From NCBI RefSeq assembly GCF_042186555.1, contig NC_133336.1:39550338-39614337 (forward strand): DNA of 64,000 bases. The letters are read 5' to 3'. The translations under genes and the position numbers were made by a program. A model generated the notes under the pieces. That model saw only the letters and a program-made list of their open reading frames with translations, ran no database searches and was not told the DNA's origin. This document shows, piece by piece, positions 10,401-25,400 of the stretch (position 1 is its first letter; every line of letters starts with the position of its first letter). The DNA comes from Aquarana catesbeiana (lineage: Eukaryota; Chordata; Amphibia; Anura; Ranidae).

Positions 10401-13400
10401 CACAACGGAAAAATTATTTTTGTTTCGGATTAGTTTGTTAAAGGGTAACTCCACTTTGCGTTTACAATTGCAATACAAGTCATATTGTAAATGAATATTA
10501 TTAAAAATTACCTTTCCTTTTCAATCTGTAGCTACTGTAATTTTCGATAAATGCAATATGGCTACATAGAGTTGTTCTGTACACAGAATGTGTACTGACC
10601 ACTCCCCAGAAGCGTCATTTCCTGCTTGTCTGATTGGCTCACCAATTTTCCCAGAAGTCTGCCTAAGATACAAGTCAGATTTCAGGCATCCCCTGCAACA
10701 AAAATGTCATTTTTGGTGAGATACTTCCAATAGGAACACATCCAAAGGGATGCAGGCCCAGCAGCTTTCCTCATTAGTGCCCTGCAGTTGCACAACTGAT
10801 AGATAATTATGAAACCATTCCCCTTAGAAACACTTAGCACAGAGACACAAACAAACATACAGGGATTTCTTCAGAATAACAAAAGGTAGGAATCTGCAAC
10901 AAAGGTTGTTATAATCCTTGCAATGTACAGAGATCACTCAGAGGGGAATGTTTTTTTCTCAACAAAAGTGGAGTTATGCTTTAATTTAAAGTGTAGCTCC
11001 ACCCAAAAGGGGAAAAGTGGAAAAGGGGAAGCTTCACTTGTTCGCACCCCAGCCTGAAGGCTTCACTGCTGGTTTCCCTTACTTGCAATGCCGGCACCTG
11101 CACCCGAAGCCGATAGGCTTGGGATGCCGACATCACGGGACCCGTGGACAAGTAAGTGTCCTTATGTTAAAATTTAGCAGCTACAGTATTTGTATCTGCT
11201 GACGTTTATTTATTTTTTTCCCAGACTGGAGCTCCACTTTAATAATTTAGTTTTATCATGTTTGTTATGTTAGAATGATTTATTTTCGGAATTCTATTCT
11301 ATTCTTTTATATACTTTTGTTTTCTATTCTATCCTTTTTATTTTTATTTTCTATTCTATTATGTTCTATTCTTTTCTTTTCTCTTCTTTTCTAGTCTATG
11401 CCTTTTTTTTCTATTCTATTCTATTCTCTTTTTATCTATTCTATTCTATTTTTTATTCTATTCTATTCTTTTCTATCCAGTTATATAAAGCATCCTAAGT
11501 AGGAATCTTCGTTTCAATCTTTTTTTTAAAAGATTTTAACAATAGGTATAAAATAGACATATAACCAATAGTAATCCAAAGGCAGAAAAAATGACAATTA
11601 GGTGGAACCTCCATTAGACTAAACTTATGCATGAGTAGACCACAAGATGAAACAAACATAGAACCATAGGGGAGGGTATCCAGGTACTGTTAATTCTAGA
11701 AATGAGAGGAGTGTACCAAAATTCCAATTAGACTTAAGGAATCATACTCTCAATACCCTAATGCCACGTACACACGAGCGGACTTTCCGTCATACTTGGT
11801 CCAGCGGACCAGAGTCTGCCGGACAATCCGACCGTGTGTAGGCTCCGGGGGACTTTTCCGGCGGACTTTTTCCCAAAAGCCCGCCGGACCTAGATTTGAA
11901 ACATGTTTTAAATCTTTCCGTCGGACTCAGTTTCTGGCGGAAAGTCCGCTCGTCTGTGTGCTGGTCCAACGGACCAGATACGACGCAAGGGCAGGGTATT
12001 GCATTTCGCGCACGCTGCAATAGGAAAAACAAATTTTCCTATTGCGGCGAGCACGGGGCATACCAGGCCCTTAGGTCTGGTATAGATTTTAAAGGGAATT
12101 TTTTATGTAACACATCGTGGTCTGCTCTCGGACCGAAGGCAAGCAACCCTCAATATATAACGCCAAAGCACATTGCCCATACCTAATGTTATTGTAGTTA
12201 AAGATGTGTTCACTAGTTAAAATCTGGAGTACACTTGTGGGGGGGACAATCACAACATGTGAACCCCTAGAACAAGCCTGTTCTCTGAATTGTCAAAAGG
12301 AGAAATTGTAGTTACCCATAGAGAAGATAGACTAGAAGGCCCACAAAAAGGTGAAAAGGAAAAAAAAAAGAAAAGGGGGGGAAGAGGGGGAGAAAGGGTA
12401 GGGGGACTCCGTGCTTCTACCTTTACAGATCAATAAACTATTTAAGCGGGTAGTGTCCTGGGATCAGCAGCCAGATATTTGATCCACCGTTTGTTTATAA
12501 TGATGGTAGGAAGGAGTGAACACCGCTCTAGGAACTCTTAATAGGCCAACAGTAAATCGATCTCGGTTTGGAGGTCACAGGTGCTGGCTTGATGCTGATC
12601 GCAATAGGCATGAATGGATTCTGGACAGCCGCACTCAGACACACAGCAGACAACAACGAGCTGACGTTTCGCACTGGCATCAGTGCTTACTCAGCTATTG
12701 TTGTCTGCTGTGATCCTTTGAAATTTGATGTGTATTTTTCAATAAATAAGGCTATTATTTGAGTGCGGCTGTCCAGAATCCATTCATGCCTATTGTTTAT
12801 AATGATCCAGGAGAGTGGGTGTTTAAGCTGATCAAACGATATGGCCACCGACCTCCAGGACCTGGGAATGATAATTTTAGCAAAATATATAAGTGATGAG
12901 TTTTCTCTGCTATCTCGGGGCTTCCTCCACCACTCCACCTAGTAAATGTTTTTTTCAGGGATTTTATTAGTTTAAAGGCTGAGGGAAAAGATAAAAGTAT
13001 ATACTCTAATCCGGAAACACCTCCCTTTAGGGCACTGCCACCAAATGTGGAGCATAGCCCCCTCCTGACCACACCCTTGGAAGCAAAGCGGAGAAGAATC
13101 AGGGGTGTCATTTACCAGCCTAACTGGTACCATCTAAAGAGCACTTTATAGTTTGCCTCGATAATGGATGTATTAATAAGAGATCTCGAGGCTGCTTGAG
13201 CTAATGAATGCTATTCATCAAGTTCAAGGGTCTCATTGAAATCTTGCTCCCATTTCACCATGTACCAAAGTTTAGTAGAATTGTGAGTTAAAATGCCATA
13301 AATCGTTGAGATCTTGTCATATTTGTGGCATAGATACTCCGTAGATAACATAGTGTCTCTGACAGAGACTCTTTACCACATGATCAGCTGTGTCCAATCA

Positions 13401-16400
13401 CGGCTGATCACGATGTAAACAGGAAGAGCCGTTGATCGGCTTTTCCTCACTCGCGTCTGACAGGCGCGAGTAGAGGAAAGCCGATCGGCTGCTTTCCTGA
13501 CAGGGGGGGTCTGTGCTGATTGTTTATCAGCGCAGCCCCCCCGAGGATGCCCGCCCAGGACCACCAGGATGCCACCAATACCACCAGGGATGGCCACCAC
13601 ACTGGACCACCAGGTGTGCCACCCTAGACCACCAGGGAAATGCCAATCAGTGCCTAGGGCAGCTGCCAATCAGTGCCAAAGTAAAATGCCTGCCAGTGCC
13701 ACCAATCAGTGCCATCAGTTAAATCTATCAATGCCAATCAGTGCCTCCTTTCAGTGCCGCCCAGCAGTGCCGCCTATCAGTGTCACCCATAAGTACCCAT
13801 CAGTGCAGCCTTTCAGTACCTATCAGTGTTGCCTATCAGTGCCAATCAGTGCCCACCAGTGCCACATATGAGCGCCCATCGGTGCCACCTTATCAGTGCC
13901 CATCAGTGAAGGAGAAAACTTACTTATTTACAAAATTTTATAACAAAAACAAAGAAAAACTTTTTTTTTTCAAAATTTTCAGTCTTTTTTTCATTCGTTT
14001 AGCAAAAAATAAAAACTGCAAAACTGCAGAGGTGATCAAATACCACCAAAAGAAAGCTCTATTTGTGGGAACAAAATGATAAAAACTTAGTTTGGGTACA
14101 GCGTCGCACGACCGCGCTATTGTCATTTAAAAAGTGACAGCGCTGAAAGCTGAAAATTGGCTTAGGCAGAAAGGTGCGAAGGTGCCCGGTATTGAAGTGG
14201 TTAACAGGAGGGCCAGCTGTACTGTCTTTTTGTTGACACCAATCCTCTTCTGCCTTCCCCTGCAGTGCTGCGAGCTTCTCCTCTTCTTTCTATGTCTGCT
14301 ATTATTTTTGGCCGGGGAGGGGTCCCTGTCAGGTAGGCTGTATGGGGCCCTCGTCATTTCTAACAGCAGCCCTGTACACAAGACTCTTGTATTTAGAAAA
14401 TGTTTGCTTATTCTGGATCACCCATGAAGAAAAAGAATGCAGCCAATGAAGCAGAGCATCATTCCACCCACAAGGGGACCAGCGCTGGACCATGGAGCAA
14501 AGAGTCCGATGACATGAGTATTGCTGCAAAAGATTTTTTTTTTTTTCATTTTAACAAGTACTAGGTTGGTTATTTAAAAATAAATAAAGTGGAATTGGGC
14601 TTTAACAGCTGAAGCATCGGGGGGGTATATTTTTTAAAAAAGTGAAAATCTCTTTTACCTGCTTTGGTTTATTGTAGGAGTACATTTAAAATAAACCTAC
14701 CTACCAACTCCATGACTTTGCATTGGGATTGTCTCTTCTAGGTCTTTTCACTTTACAGACATAACTGATAAGTTTATTGTTCCATTTCCAGGTTAATTTA
14801 TTTTGGAGGCTATGGATGCCGAAGACACAGCGAAATAGGCGATTGCTTTGATATACACGATGCATCATGGGTAATGTGACACATTTTTTATTTTAATCTT
14901 AATTCATTTGTTTAGCATTGTTACAGTCTTGGGCTGGCCATAGAGAGGCAGACGTATTCGGGAAAATGATGATCAATGTGATTTTTTTTTTTTTTATTCT
15001 TCCTTACACAAGCAGCAAGACCCACAAGAAGCACTCCATGCTATGTGATAATGCATTGTCCCCAGCAGTCTTGGGTAGACATGTGCAATTAGTTTAGTTC
15101 TGAATTCGTTTTTTAACAAATTTTGACATATTCGTTAACTCCGAAATTCCTGAATTTTTCAATTTTCGAATTTCCGAATTTCGAATGTCCGAATTTTCGA
15201 ATGTCCGAATTTTCGACTGTCCGAATTTTCGAATGTCCGAATTTTCGGCTGTCCGAATTTTCGACTGTCCCAATTTTCGAATGTCCAAATTTTCGAATGT
15301 CCCAATTTTCGAATGTCCAAATTTTCAAATGTCCCAATTTCTGAAATACGAATTTTCAAAATTTCGAATGTCCCAATTTTCGAATGTCCCAATTTCTGAA
15401 ATACGAATTTTAAAAATGTTTAATTTCCAAATTTTCAAATGTCCAAATTTTCTAATTCTGAATTTCGAGTTTTCAGAATTCAAAAATCCGGAAATTCGAA
15501 AATCTGAACAAAAGAAAGAAAATCAGTAAAATTCGAAATAATAACCATTAAATTATAGGTATTGGAATTTCCTTTCAAATTTGGCTGTTCGGGAACTTAA
15601 AGAGTACGAATTTATCCGAAGTTATAAATTATCTGAAATAATGAATGCCGTATCTAAACGAATGGAACGTAACAATCTAATAATAATAAATAACAATAAT
15701 AACAATAAAACCTTTTTATTATTATTATTTATTATTAATATGTTCCATTCCATTCGTTTAGATAAGGCATTCGTTATTTCGGATAATTCATAACTTCGGA
15801 TAAATTCGTACTCAAACAGACAAATTTGAAAGGAAATTCCAATACCTATAACTCCAATAGTTAGTTATTTAGAATTTTACTGATTTTCTTTCTTTTTTTC
15901 ATATTTTCGTATTTTTGAATTTCCAAATTTTCGAATTCCGAAATTTTGCAGTTCGGAAATTCGGAAATGTGAAAATCCGAATTTTGTGATAAACTTGGCA
16001 GGATGCCTGTTTTTTTGTTTTTTTTGACAGCTGTCGGCTTGAGCAGAGAACTTTCTGCACTGAATCGAGGAGGAGGGGGGGTGGAGCTCCGCTTTAAGCA
16101 TGCATTCCATGTTTTACACATTTTATATATGATGGAATATCAGACAAAATCTTTAGAACAACAAGAATCGATTCCTAATTCTGGCCACTATGGTTTGCAG
16201 GAAGAACAGATGTTTTGGGGATGGAACAATGATATCCATGTATTTGACACTCAGAAACAAGCCTGGATACAGCCAGAGGTAAAGGTAAGTGATGGTGGTT
16301 TGCACGTTGCCTTCCTTCCTTTGAATTTTTATTGATCGATAACCCAACCCATTTGGTTATAAAATATATGATGAGCTGCACATTGATGACATCATAATCT

Positions 16401-19400
16401 CTGCTTTATTTTTCTTTAGACCTGAACTGCAGGCGGGTAGGTCTAGTCAGAAGGTTGGGGGTGGAGAGATGACACCACTCTATTGCTTAGCTATAGTTGG
16501 TGTTATCCACCTGGCTGTGCTGTATGGCAGGGTTGTGTAAAGCCTCGTACACACGATCGGATTGTTGGCCAACAAAACCGTGGAATTTTGTCCGAATGGC
16601 GTTGACTCAAACTTGTCTTGCATACACACGGCCACACAATTGTTGGCCAACAAATATGAACGTAGTGACGTACTACGCTGTTTTTCAGCTCTTCAGCGCC
16701 ACCCTTTGGGCTCCTTCTGCTAATTTCATGTTAGTAGTAGTTTGGTGAGTGTTGATTTGCGTTTTTCATTTCGCGCTTTTCAGTTTGTTTCTGAATGACC
16801 GTTCGTCAGTCAGCCATGTTGCGGAATCGGAGGAGATAATGTGTTATTATTGGCCTTGGAGTTATTGCTTTGACCCAAGTCCAGGAACAGGAGGAGGAGG
16901 AGTTCTTGGACCAAAAATTGGTTGCTTTATTAATTGTGACCAATTATGTCATATGCCTTTGCTGCGGGAGCTCCAGGAGAATAATCTGCTGCTTTCACCA
17001 ACTCTTGGCATTGGTGACCCCCTATATTAAGAAGCAGGACACATGCATGAGGCTTTTATTTTATTTTTTGGTTGAATAATAATGATTTGATTTGGTATAT
17101 TTTCTATATTTTTGGATGCATAGAATGCACTTTTTGGTTAAGTTCTATTGGCAGATAGCATGTCTAATTTTATTTGTTTTCTTTTTTTAATGTACAGTAA
17201 AAAAATTGTGTAGAATAATACTTGGCTGTGTGTTTTACTTCAAATGACAGTTTGGGAGTCGGCAGTTACATTTAAAAAAATACAATGTAAAATTGACAAG
17301 GGACACCAACATAGTTGTATCTTTGATTTTAAAAACTACGGGATAATGGTGGTGTGGTAACTTGCACCAAAGAAGAAAAAAAAAAACAAAAAAAAAAACA
17401 AAAACATAATATTATTCTTGATATCACTAGAGAAAAAAAGCCTTTGAAAATTTGTTTGCAATAACTCCATCAGTATCACCAGCAAAGCAGCTTCATTATT
17501 ATCCCATTAAAGAAGAAGAGAATTGTGCGCTGCATTTCGAGATTTCATAATTTGCCACGTCATGAATGTTAATTCTCCATTACGAACGCTAGTTTACAAG
17601 ACCGACCGCTTCTGGCTCGTCCTTGCTTCCGAGCATGCGTGTTTGTACTTTGGACTTTTGTCTGACGGACTTGTGTACACACGCTCGGAAAATCCGACAA
17701 CAGACATTTGCCTGCGGAAAATTTTAAAAACTGTCATCCAACATTTGCCCGCGGAAAATCCGACAACAATTGTCCGATGGAGCGTACAAACGGACGGATT
17801 TTCTGCCAACAGCCATCACACAATTCCTGTTGGTCCGATCGTGTGTACGAGGCTTAAATCTCGGGAGTGGGTGGACACTCAGATCCTTTGGAAGCTAAAC
17901 CAGCTCCTGTACACAATATGCAGTCTCTCTGTGTATTTGGATGTTTGCCTGGAGTTCAGTTTAAAGTTTATGTAAACCCTCACAATGAACTTCTCTTAAT
18001 CGTTCCCTTTTGGTCTAACTATACCATTGAAAGTAATTTGTTATATATGTTTAATAAATGCAAAAAATACCTGCTGATCTTTCCAGATAAGCTAATAATT
18101 TCCGGTACTCCCTGCCTGTGCAAAAGGAGGGGTTGAGGAGGGGGGAGGAGATAAGGCGGAGTTATGCAGATGAGGAGGGCGTGGTCTGTATCCTTTGTAA
18201 TCCTTCAAACAAGGTTGACAACACGTGCTTAGGATTTCAGAGCTGAGTTGTCATGTCAATGTAGAAGGTAACAACATACTACAATGGGGACGGAAAGTAT
18301 TCAGACCCCCTTAAATTTTTCACTTTGTTATATTGCAGCCATTTGTTAAAATAATTTAAGTTCATTTTTTTCCTCATTAATGTACAAACAGCACCCCATA
18401 TTGAAAGAAAAACACAGAATTGTTGACATTTTTGCAGATTTATTAAAAAAGGAAAACTGAAATATCACATGGTCCTAAGTATTCAGACCCTTTGCTGTGA
18501 CACTCATATATTTAACTCAGGTGCTGTCCATTTCTTCTGATCATCTTTGAAATGGTTCTACACCTTCATTTGAGTCCAGCTGTGTTTGATTATACTGATT
18601 GGACTTGATTAGGAAAGCCACACACCTGTCTATATAAGACCTTACAGCTCACAGTGCATGTCAGAGCAAATGAGAATCATGAGGTCAAAGGAACTGCCTG
18701 AAGAGCTCAGAGACAGAATTGTGGCAAGGCACAGATCTGGCCAAGGTTACAAAAAAATTTCTGCTGCACTTAATGTTCCTAAGAGCACAGTGGCCTCCAT
18801 AATCTTTAAATGGAAGACGTTTGGGACGACCAGAACCCTTCCTAGAGCTGGCCGTCCGGCCAAACTGAGCTATCGGGGAGAAGAGCCTTGGTGAGAGAGG
18901 TAAAGAAGAACCCAAAGATCACTGTGGCTGAGCTCCAGAGATGCAGTCGGGAGATAGGAGAAAGTTGTGGAAAGTCAACCATCACTGCAGCCCTCCACCA
19001 GTCGGGGCTTTATGGCAGAGTGGCCCGACGGAAGCCTCTCCTCAGTGCAAGACACATGAAAGACTGCATGGAGTTTGCTAAAAAACACCTGAAGGACTCC
19101 AAGATGGTGAGAAATAAGATTCTCTGGTCTGATGAGACCAAGATAGAACTTTTTGGCCTTAATTCTAAGTGGTATGTGTAGAGAAAACCAGGCACTGTTC
19201 ATCACCTGTCCAATACAGTCCCAACAGTGAAGCATGGTGGTGGCAGCATCATGCCGTGGGGGTGTTTTTCAGTTGCAGGGACAGAGCGACTGGTTGCAAT
19301 CGAGGGAAAGATAAATGCGGCCAAGTACAGGGATATCCTGGATGAAAACCTTCTCCAGAGTGCTCAGGACCTCAGACTGGGCCTTTTTTTTACAGCTATA

Positions 19401-22400
19401 TAGATCAAACCAAAATGAGGGACAAATGAGGAGGAATGAGGGACAAGGGGACATTGCTCCAAATCAGGGACAGTTGGGAGGTATGTGCGGTATGTGCGGC
19501 TTTATGCGCAGATGTCTATGCAAGTCGCACCCGAAATCACCAAAAGTAGTGCAGGAACTACTTTTTCAAATCAGTGTGACACCGCAAAGTCAGCATCGCA
19601 CTGATTTGAACAGTGAGATTGCCGGAAATAGGGTGCAACTTGTCATTCGTTTTGGCCTATCAAATCTCATGACAAATTGCTCCAATGTAAACGAGACATA
19701 TTTTAGAGCAGTATGCCAACACCGCCAATCAGATTTTTCTGTTCCTGGGTTTAATATCATCAGAACAATGAACCATGAATTCTGATTGGTTGCTGTGGCT
19801 TAGTGCAGTTTGCTATTTATTAAGGTCAACATGTATTCTGTCCATTTTTGGGGAAAAGTAACCGGTCCACTGAAAGTAAAGGGTTCTGTAACCTCTTCCC
19901 GCCCAAGGTATGTCATATGACGTCCTTGACTTTGTGCGGGGATATCTGAATGATGGGTGCAGCTACAGGCATCATTCAGATATCAGCTTTTTCAGATGGC
20001 GATTCCCTACACCATAAGGACAATCATAGCGGCTGTTCTGCCGCTTGATCGTTCTTACGGGCGGCGGAACGGTGCTTCAACGACCGCCATTGTATTCTCT
20101 AGGGTCTTTGCTAAAAAAAAACATATATAATGTTTTGGGGTTCTATGTAATTTTCTAGCAAAAAAATGATGAATTTTACATGTAGGAGAGAAATGTCAGA
20201 ATTGGCCTGGATGGGAAGTGGGTAAAGGCCATAGTCTCCACTGGATTGCAAGAATTTTATTTATTTTTATTTTTTTCAGAGCGCACCACCACAACCTCGA
20301 GCCGCTCATTCTTGTGCTGTCCTGGGGAACAAAGGATACGTGTTCGGTGGACGTGTGCTGGTTAGTTCTGGGTTGTGTTTAGGATTCCAGTTTATTAGGT
20401 CTAAGTGCAGCGGATTGTTTGACTTTTCCCTTATCTTTACTTCTAGCAAACACGGATGAATGATCTGCACTTTCTGAACCTGGACACTTGGATATGGTCC
20501 GGAGGGTAAGCTAACAAATAAACTGATTTTTTTATTTATTTTTTTGGCTAGATCAGGGGAGGGTTAGAAGCTCTAGACACAGACAAAAACAAAAACACAT
20601 TTCTCTTTTGTTCATTAACCACCTCAATACAGGGCATTTTCACCCCCTTCCTGCCCAGACCATTTTTCAGCTTTTGGTGGTATTTGATCGCCTCTGCGGT
20701 TTTTATTTTTTGCGCTATAAACAAAAGAAGAGTGACAGGTTTGAAAAAAACACAATTTTTTACTTTTTGCTATAATAAATATCCAATTTTTTTTCTTTAA
20801 AACAATTTTTTTCCTCAGTTTAGGCCGATACAAATTCTTCTACATATTTTTGGTAAAAAAAAATCGCAATAAGCGTCTATTAATTGGTTTGCGCAAAAGT
20901 TATAGCGTCTACAAAATAGGGGATAGATTTATAGCATTTTTATTATTATTTTTTTTTACTAGTAATGGCGGCGATCTGCGATTTTTATCGTGACTGCGAT
21001 ATTGCGGCACACATATCGGACACTTTTGACACATTTTTGGGACCATTCACATTTATACGGCGATCCCTGCTATAAAAATGCACTGATTACTGTATAAATG
21101 TGACTGTCAGGGAAGGGGTTAACACTAGGGGGTGATCGAGGGGTTAATTAGGTTCCTAGGGAGTGATTCTAACTGTAGAGGGAGGGGACACACAAGGGGA
21201 GGCGACCGATCGGTGTTCCTTTGTGCTGAGAACACACCATCGGTCTCCTCTCACCTGACAGGAGAGGAGCAATGTCCATAAAGACATGGATGAGCGAGTT
21301 TAGGGTGGAGAACTCGACTGGCCTGCACAGAGTCCTCACCTCAACCTGATAGACCACCTTTGGAATGAATTAGAGCAGAGACTGCGAGCCAGGCCTTCTC
21401 GTCCAACATCAGTGCCTGACCTCACAAATGTGCTTCTGGAAGAATGGTCAAATATTCCCATAGACACACTCCTAAACCTTGTGGACAGCCTTCCCAGAAG
21501 AGTTGAAGCTGTTATAGCTGCAAAGGGTGGGCCAACTCAATATTGAACCCTATGGACTAAGACTGGCATCCCAATACTTTTGACAGTATAGTGTACTTCA
21601 GCTTACCAGTCCTTGAATGTGGTGGCTGCATTAGTTTTTATTTTTTTGCAAGCTAAGTACATTTTCTGCAAGTATAGAAAAATAACTTTGATTCATCTAA
21701 AAATCCAGTATTCATGTAACGGCCTATAAGTTGAGTAGCACAGAGGCTAATTGGTTAGCACTTCCTTGTTGGTTCAAATCCCAACCTTGGCACTACCTGC
21801 CTGGAGTTTGCATGTTTTCCCCCCTGTCTCTGGGTTTCCTCTGGGTACTACGGTTTCCTCCCACACTCCAAAGACATGCTGGGAGGTTAATTGGATGCTG
21901 TCTAAACTGGTCGTAGTACATACCTCCCAACTTTTTGAAATGGGAATGAGGGACACCTAGCAGAAAAAGTATGCAGGCATAGGACACACCCCTTACCACG
22001 CCCCCTTAAAGGAGAATTGTACAAAAAAAAAAACAAGATTGGTTAAACCCACAAGTGCTTTTTTTACCACTACTATTCCTTTATATTGGCTTTTGGAATT
22101 TACAAATGCAGCAATTTAAAAATTGGATGAAAGGTTTAGCACTGGAAAACACTTTTTTTGATAAAAAGTGCATTTTATATACATCTATATAGATCAGACC
22201 AAAATGAGGGACAAATGAGGAGGAATGAGGGACAGAGGAACATTGCTCCAAATCAGGGACAGTCCCTCAAAATCAGGGACAGTTGGGAACTATGCTAGTA
22301 TGTGTATGTATGAATATGAGTTAGGAACCTTAGATTGTAAGCTCCTTGAGTGCAGGGACTAATGTGAATGTACAATATATATGTGAAGCACTGCATGAAT

Positions 22401-25400
22401 TTACGGAGCTATATAAGTACCTGTAATAAATAAATAAATGTATTAAACTGATCTCAAAAAAAGTCATCAGCTTTCCCAAGTATCTTTGGTGGAGTACAGA
22501 CTCCCCCTTATGTAATAGAGGTATTGAGGGAAGTGGGGGGGGGGGGGGGGGGGTATTTGTAGTTCAAATCAGGAGAGCAGCCTAAGGTGACAACGCTGCT
22601 TCACCATACAGTGCATTAAGTGAGTGTTGTCACCATCAGAAAGGAAGAGTCTTACTGGAACGATCACCGGGTAAAAATAAATGAAAAAAGTTTCAAAAAA
22701 GAAATGCATCCACCACATCTTAGGGCTGGTAAGATGTAATATATTACATTTTTGTTTTTGGGTTTGGATAAAACTTAAAGCTCTTTTACACAAAGATTTT
22801 GTTTGTGTTCCAGTTGCATTGTGTGTTCATATAGATAACTTCTGTCCCCCCCAGGATCCAGATTACAGGGGTGAAGCCAAGGGGGAGATCATGGCACACA
22901 CTGACACCTATTGGAGAGGAACATTTATATCTCTTTGGGGGTCTTAGTGCTGAAAGTGTACCACTAAGTGAGTAAAAGTGTTTTAATTTTAAAATAATAA
23001 TTACAAAATTTAAATAATAATCATAAAAATATATTTAATATTTTTACGGCAACTGTGATCGTGTTCCTCTAAATGATAACACGAAGGCCATTTTGTGACA
23101 GTTTTGCTTTTCACGTGTTGTTTTTGCAGGTGACGGGTGGATATATAGTCTCTCTACCAGTGAATGGAAGCAGTTGACACATTTAGATAAGGATCAACCA
23201 AGGTACATTACACCAACCCAAGAGAAAATGCTAAGTTAATATTGCTTTCATTTAAGTGCCCCTCAGTATTTCAAAATCACTGCTGTCCCGAGCTGCGCAT
23301 GATTCCAGTGTCAGGTTTTCATTCCTGCCTGTGGCCCGGTTGGGGTGATTTCCTGTCACTTCTTTTCCTGGTGACAACATTGGTACTGGAAAAGGAAGTG
23401 AGGGAAAACCTTTAACAAGAACGCGTTGAGCAATAGGAAGCGTTTCTAGCTGTTCTCTGCTATACAAAATAAAAGTTTTCATTGCTGTGTGTTCCGATTA
23501 GATCGTTTTCCACTAACTCAGCCCTTTTTAACTCGCTGTCCTCCAGAGGTTGCTAGAGGTTCCTTGAGAAGATAGCTCTGGTATATTGATCTCCTGCCCA
23601 CACTGACCACCAGTGTAAGGGGTTACTTCTACATTGACTGCCAATGTAACCGGTCACTTCCACACTGATCACCAATGTAAGGAGCCACGTCTACACTGAC
23701 CACTAATGTAAGGGATCCTTTCTACACTGACCTCCAATGTAAGGGGTCCTTTCTACACTCACCACCAATGTAAGGGGTCCTTTCTACACTCACCACCAAT
23801 GTAAGGGGTCCTTTCTACACTCACCACCAATGTAAGGGGTCCTTTCTACACTCACCACCAATGTAAGGGGTCCTTTCTACACTCACCACCAATGTAAGGG
23901 GTCCTTTCTACACTGACCTCCAATGTAAGGGGTCATTTCTACCCTCATCACCAATATAAGGGGTCCTTTCTACACTGACCTCCAATATAAGGGGTCAGCT
24001 CTATACTGGCCGCCAATGTAAGGGGTCCTTTCTACACTGACCTCAAATATAAGGGGTTACTTCTACACTGATCACCAATGTAAGGAGTCACTTCTACACT
24101 GACCACCGATGTAAGTGGTCCTTTCTAGACTGACCACCAAAATAAGGGGTCACGTCTACATTGACCACCAATGTAAGGGGTCACTTCCACACGGATCACC
24201 AATGTAAGGAGCCACGTCTACACTGACCACCAATGTAAGGGGTCATTTTTACACTGACCTCCAATGTAAGGGGTCATTTCTACACTCAACAATGTAAGGG
24301 GTCCTTTCTACACTGACCTCCAGTTGAAGGGGTCACTTCTATACTGACCGCCAATGTATGGGGTCCTTTCTACACTGACCTCAAATATAAGGGGTCACTT
24401 CTACACTGATCACCAATGTAAGGAGTCACTTCTACACTGACCACCAATGTAAGGGGTCCTTTCTACGCTGACCACCAAAATAAGGGGTCACGACTACACT
24501 GACCACCAATGTAAGGGGTCATTTTCACCCTCATCACCAATGTAGGAATCCTTTTTATACTGACCTTTTATATAAGGGGTCACTTCTACACTGACCACCA
24601 ATGTAAGGGGTCACTTCTACAATGACCACCAATATAAGGGGTCCTTTCTACACTGATCACCAATGTAAGGGGTCCTTTCTACACTGACCACCAAAATAAG
24701 GGGTCACGTCAACACTGACCACCAATGTAAGGGGTCATTTTCACCCTTATCACCAATGTAGGAATCCTTTTTACACTGACCTTTTATATAAGGAGCCACG
24801 TCTACACTGACCACTAATGTAAGGGATCCTTTCTACACTGACCTCCAATGTAAGGGGTAATTTCTACACTCACCACCAATGTAAGGGGTCCTTTCTACAC
24901 TGACCACCAATGTAAGGGGTCATTTCTACACTCACCACCAATGTAAGGGGTCATTTCTACACTCACCACCAATGTAAGGGGTCCTTTCTACACTGACCTC
25001 CAATGTAAGGGGTCATTTCTACCCTCATCACCAATATAAGGGGTCCTTTCTACACTGACCTCCAATATAAGGGGTCAGCTCTATACTGGCCGCCAATGTA
25101 AGGGGTCCTTTCTACACTGACCTCAAATATAAGGGGTTACTTCTACACTGATCACCAATGTAAGGAGTCACTTCTACACTGACCACCGATGTAAGTGGTC
25201 CTTTCTAGACTGACCACCAAAATAAGGGGTCACGTCTACATTGACCACCAATGTAAGGGGTCACTTCCACACGGATCACCAATGTAAGGAGCCACGTCTA
25301 CACTGACCACCAATGTAAGGGGTCATTTTTACACTGACCTCCAATGTAAGGGGTCATTTCTACACTCAACAATGTAAGGGGTCCTTTCTACACTGACCTC

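Noticed and set aside
11900..11925. TTGAAACATGTTTTAAATC resembling the hammerhead 3' core
   Set aside because: No CTGA box or helix II; it is part of the Harbinger-like end.
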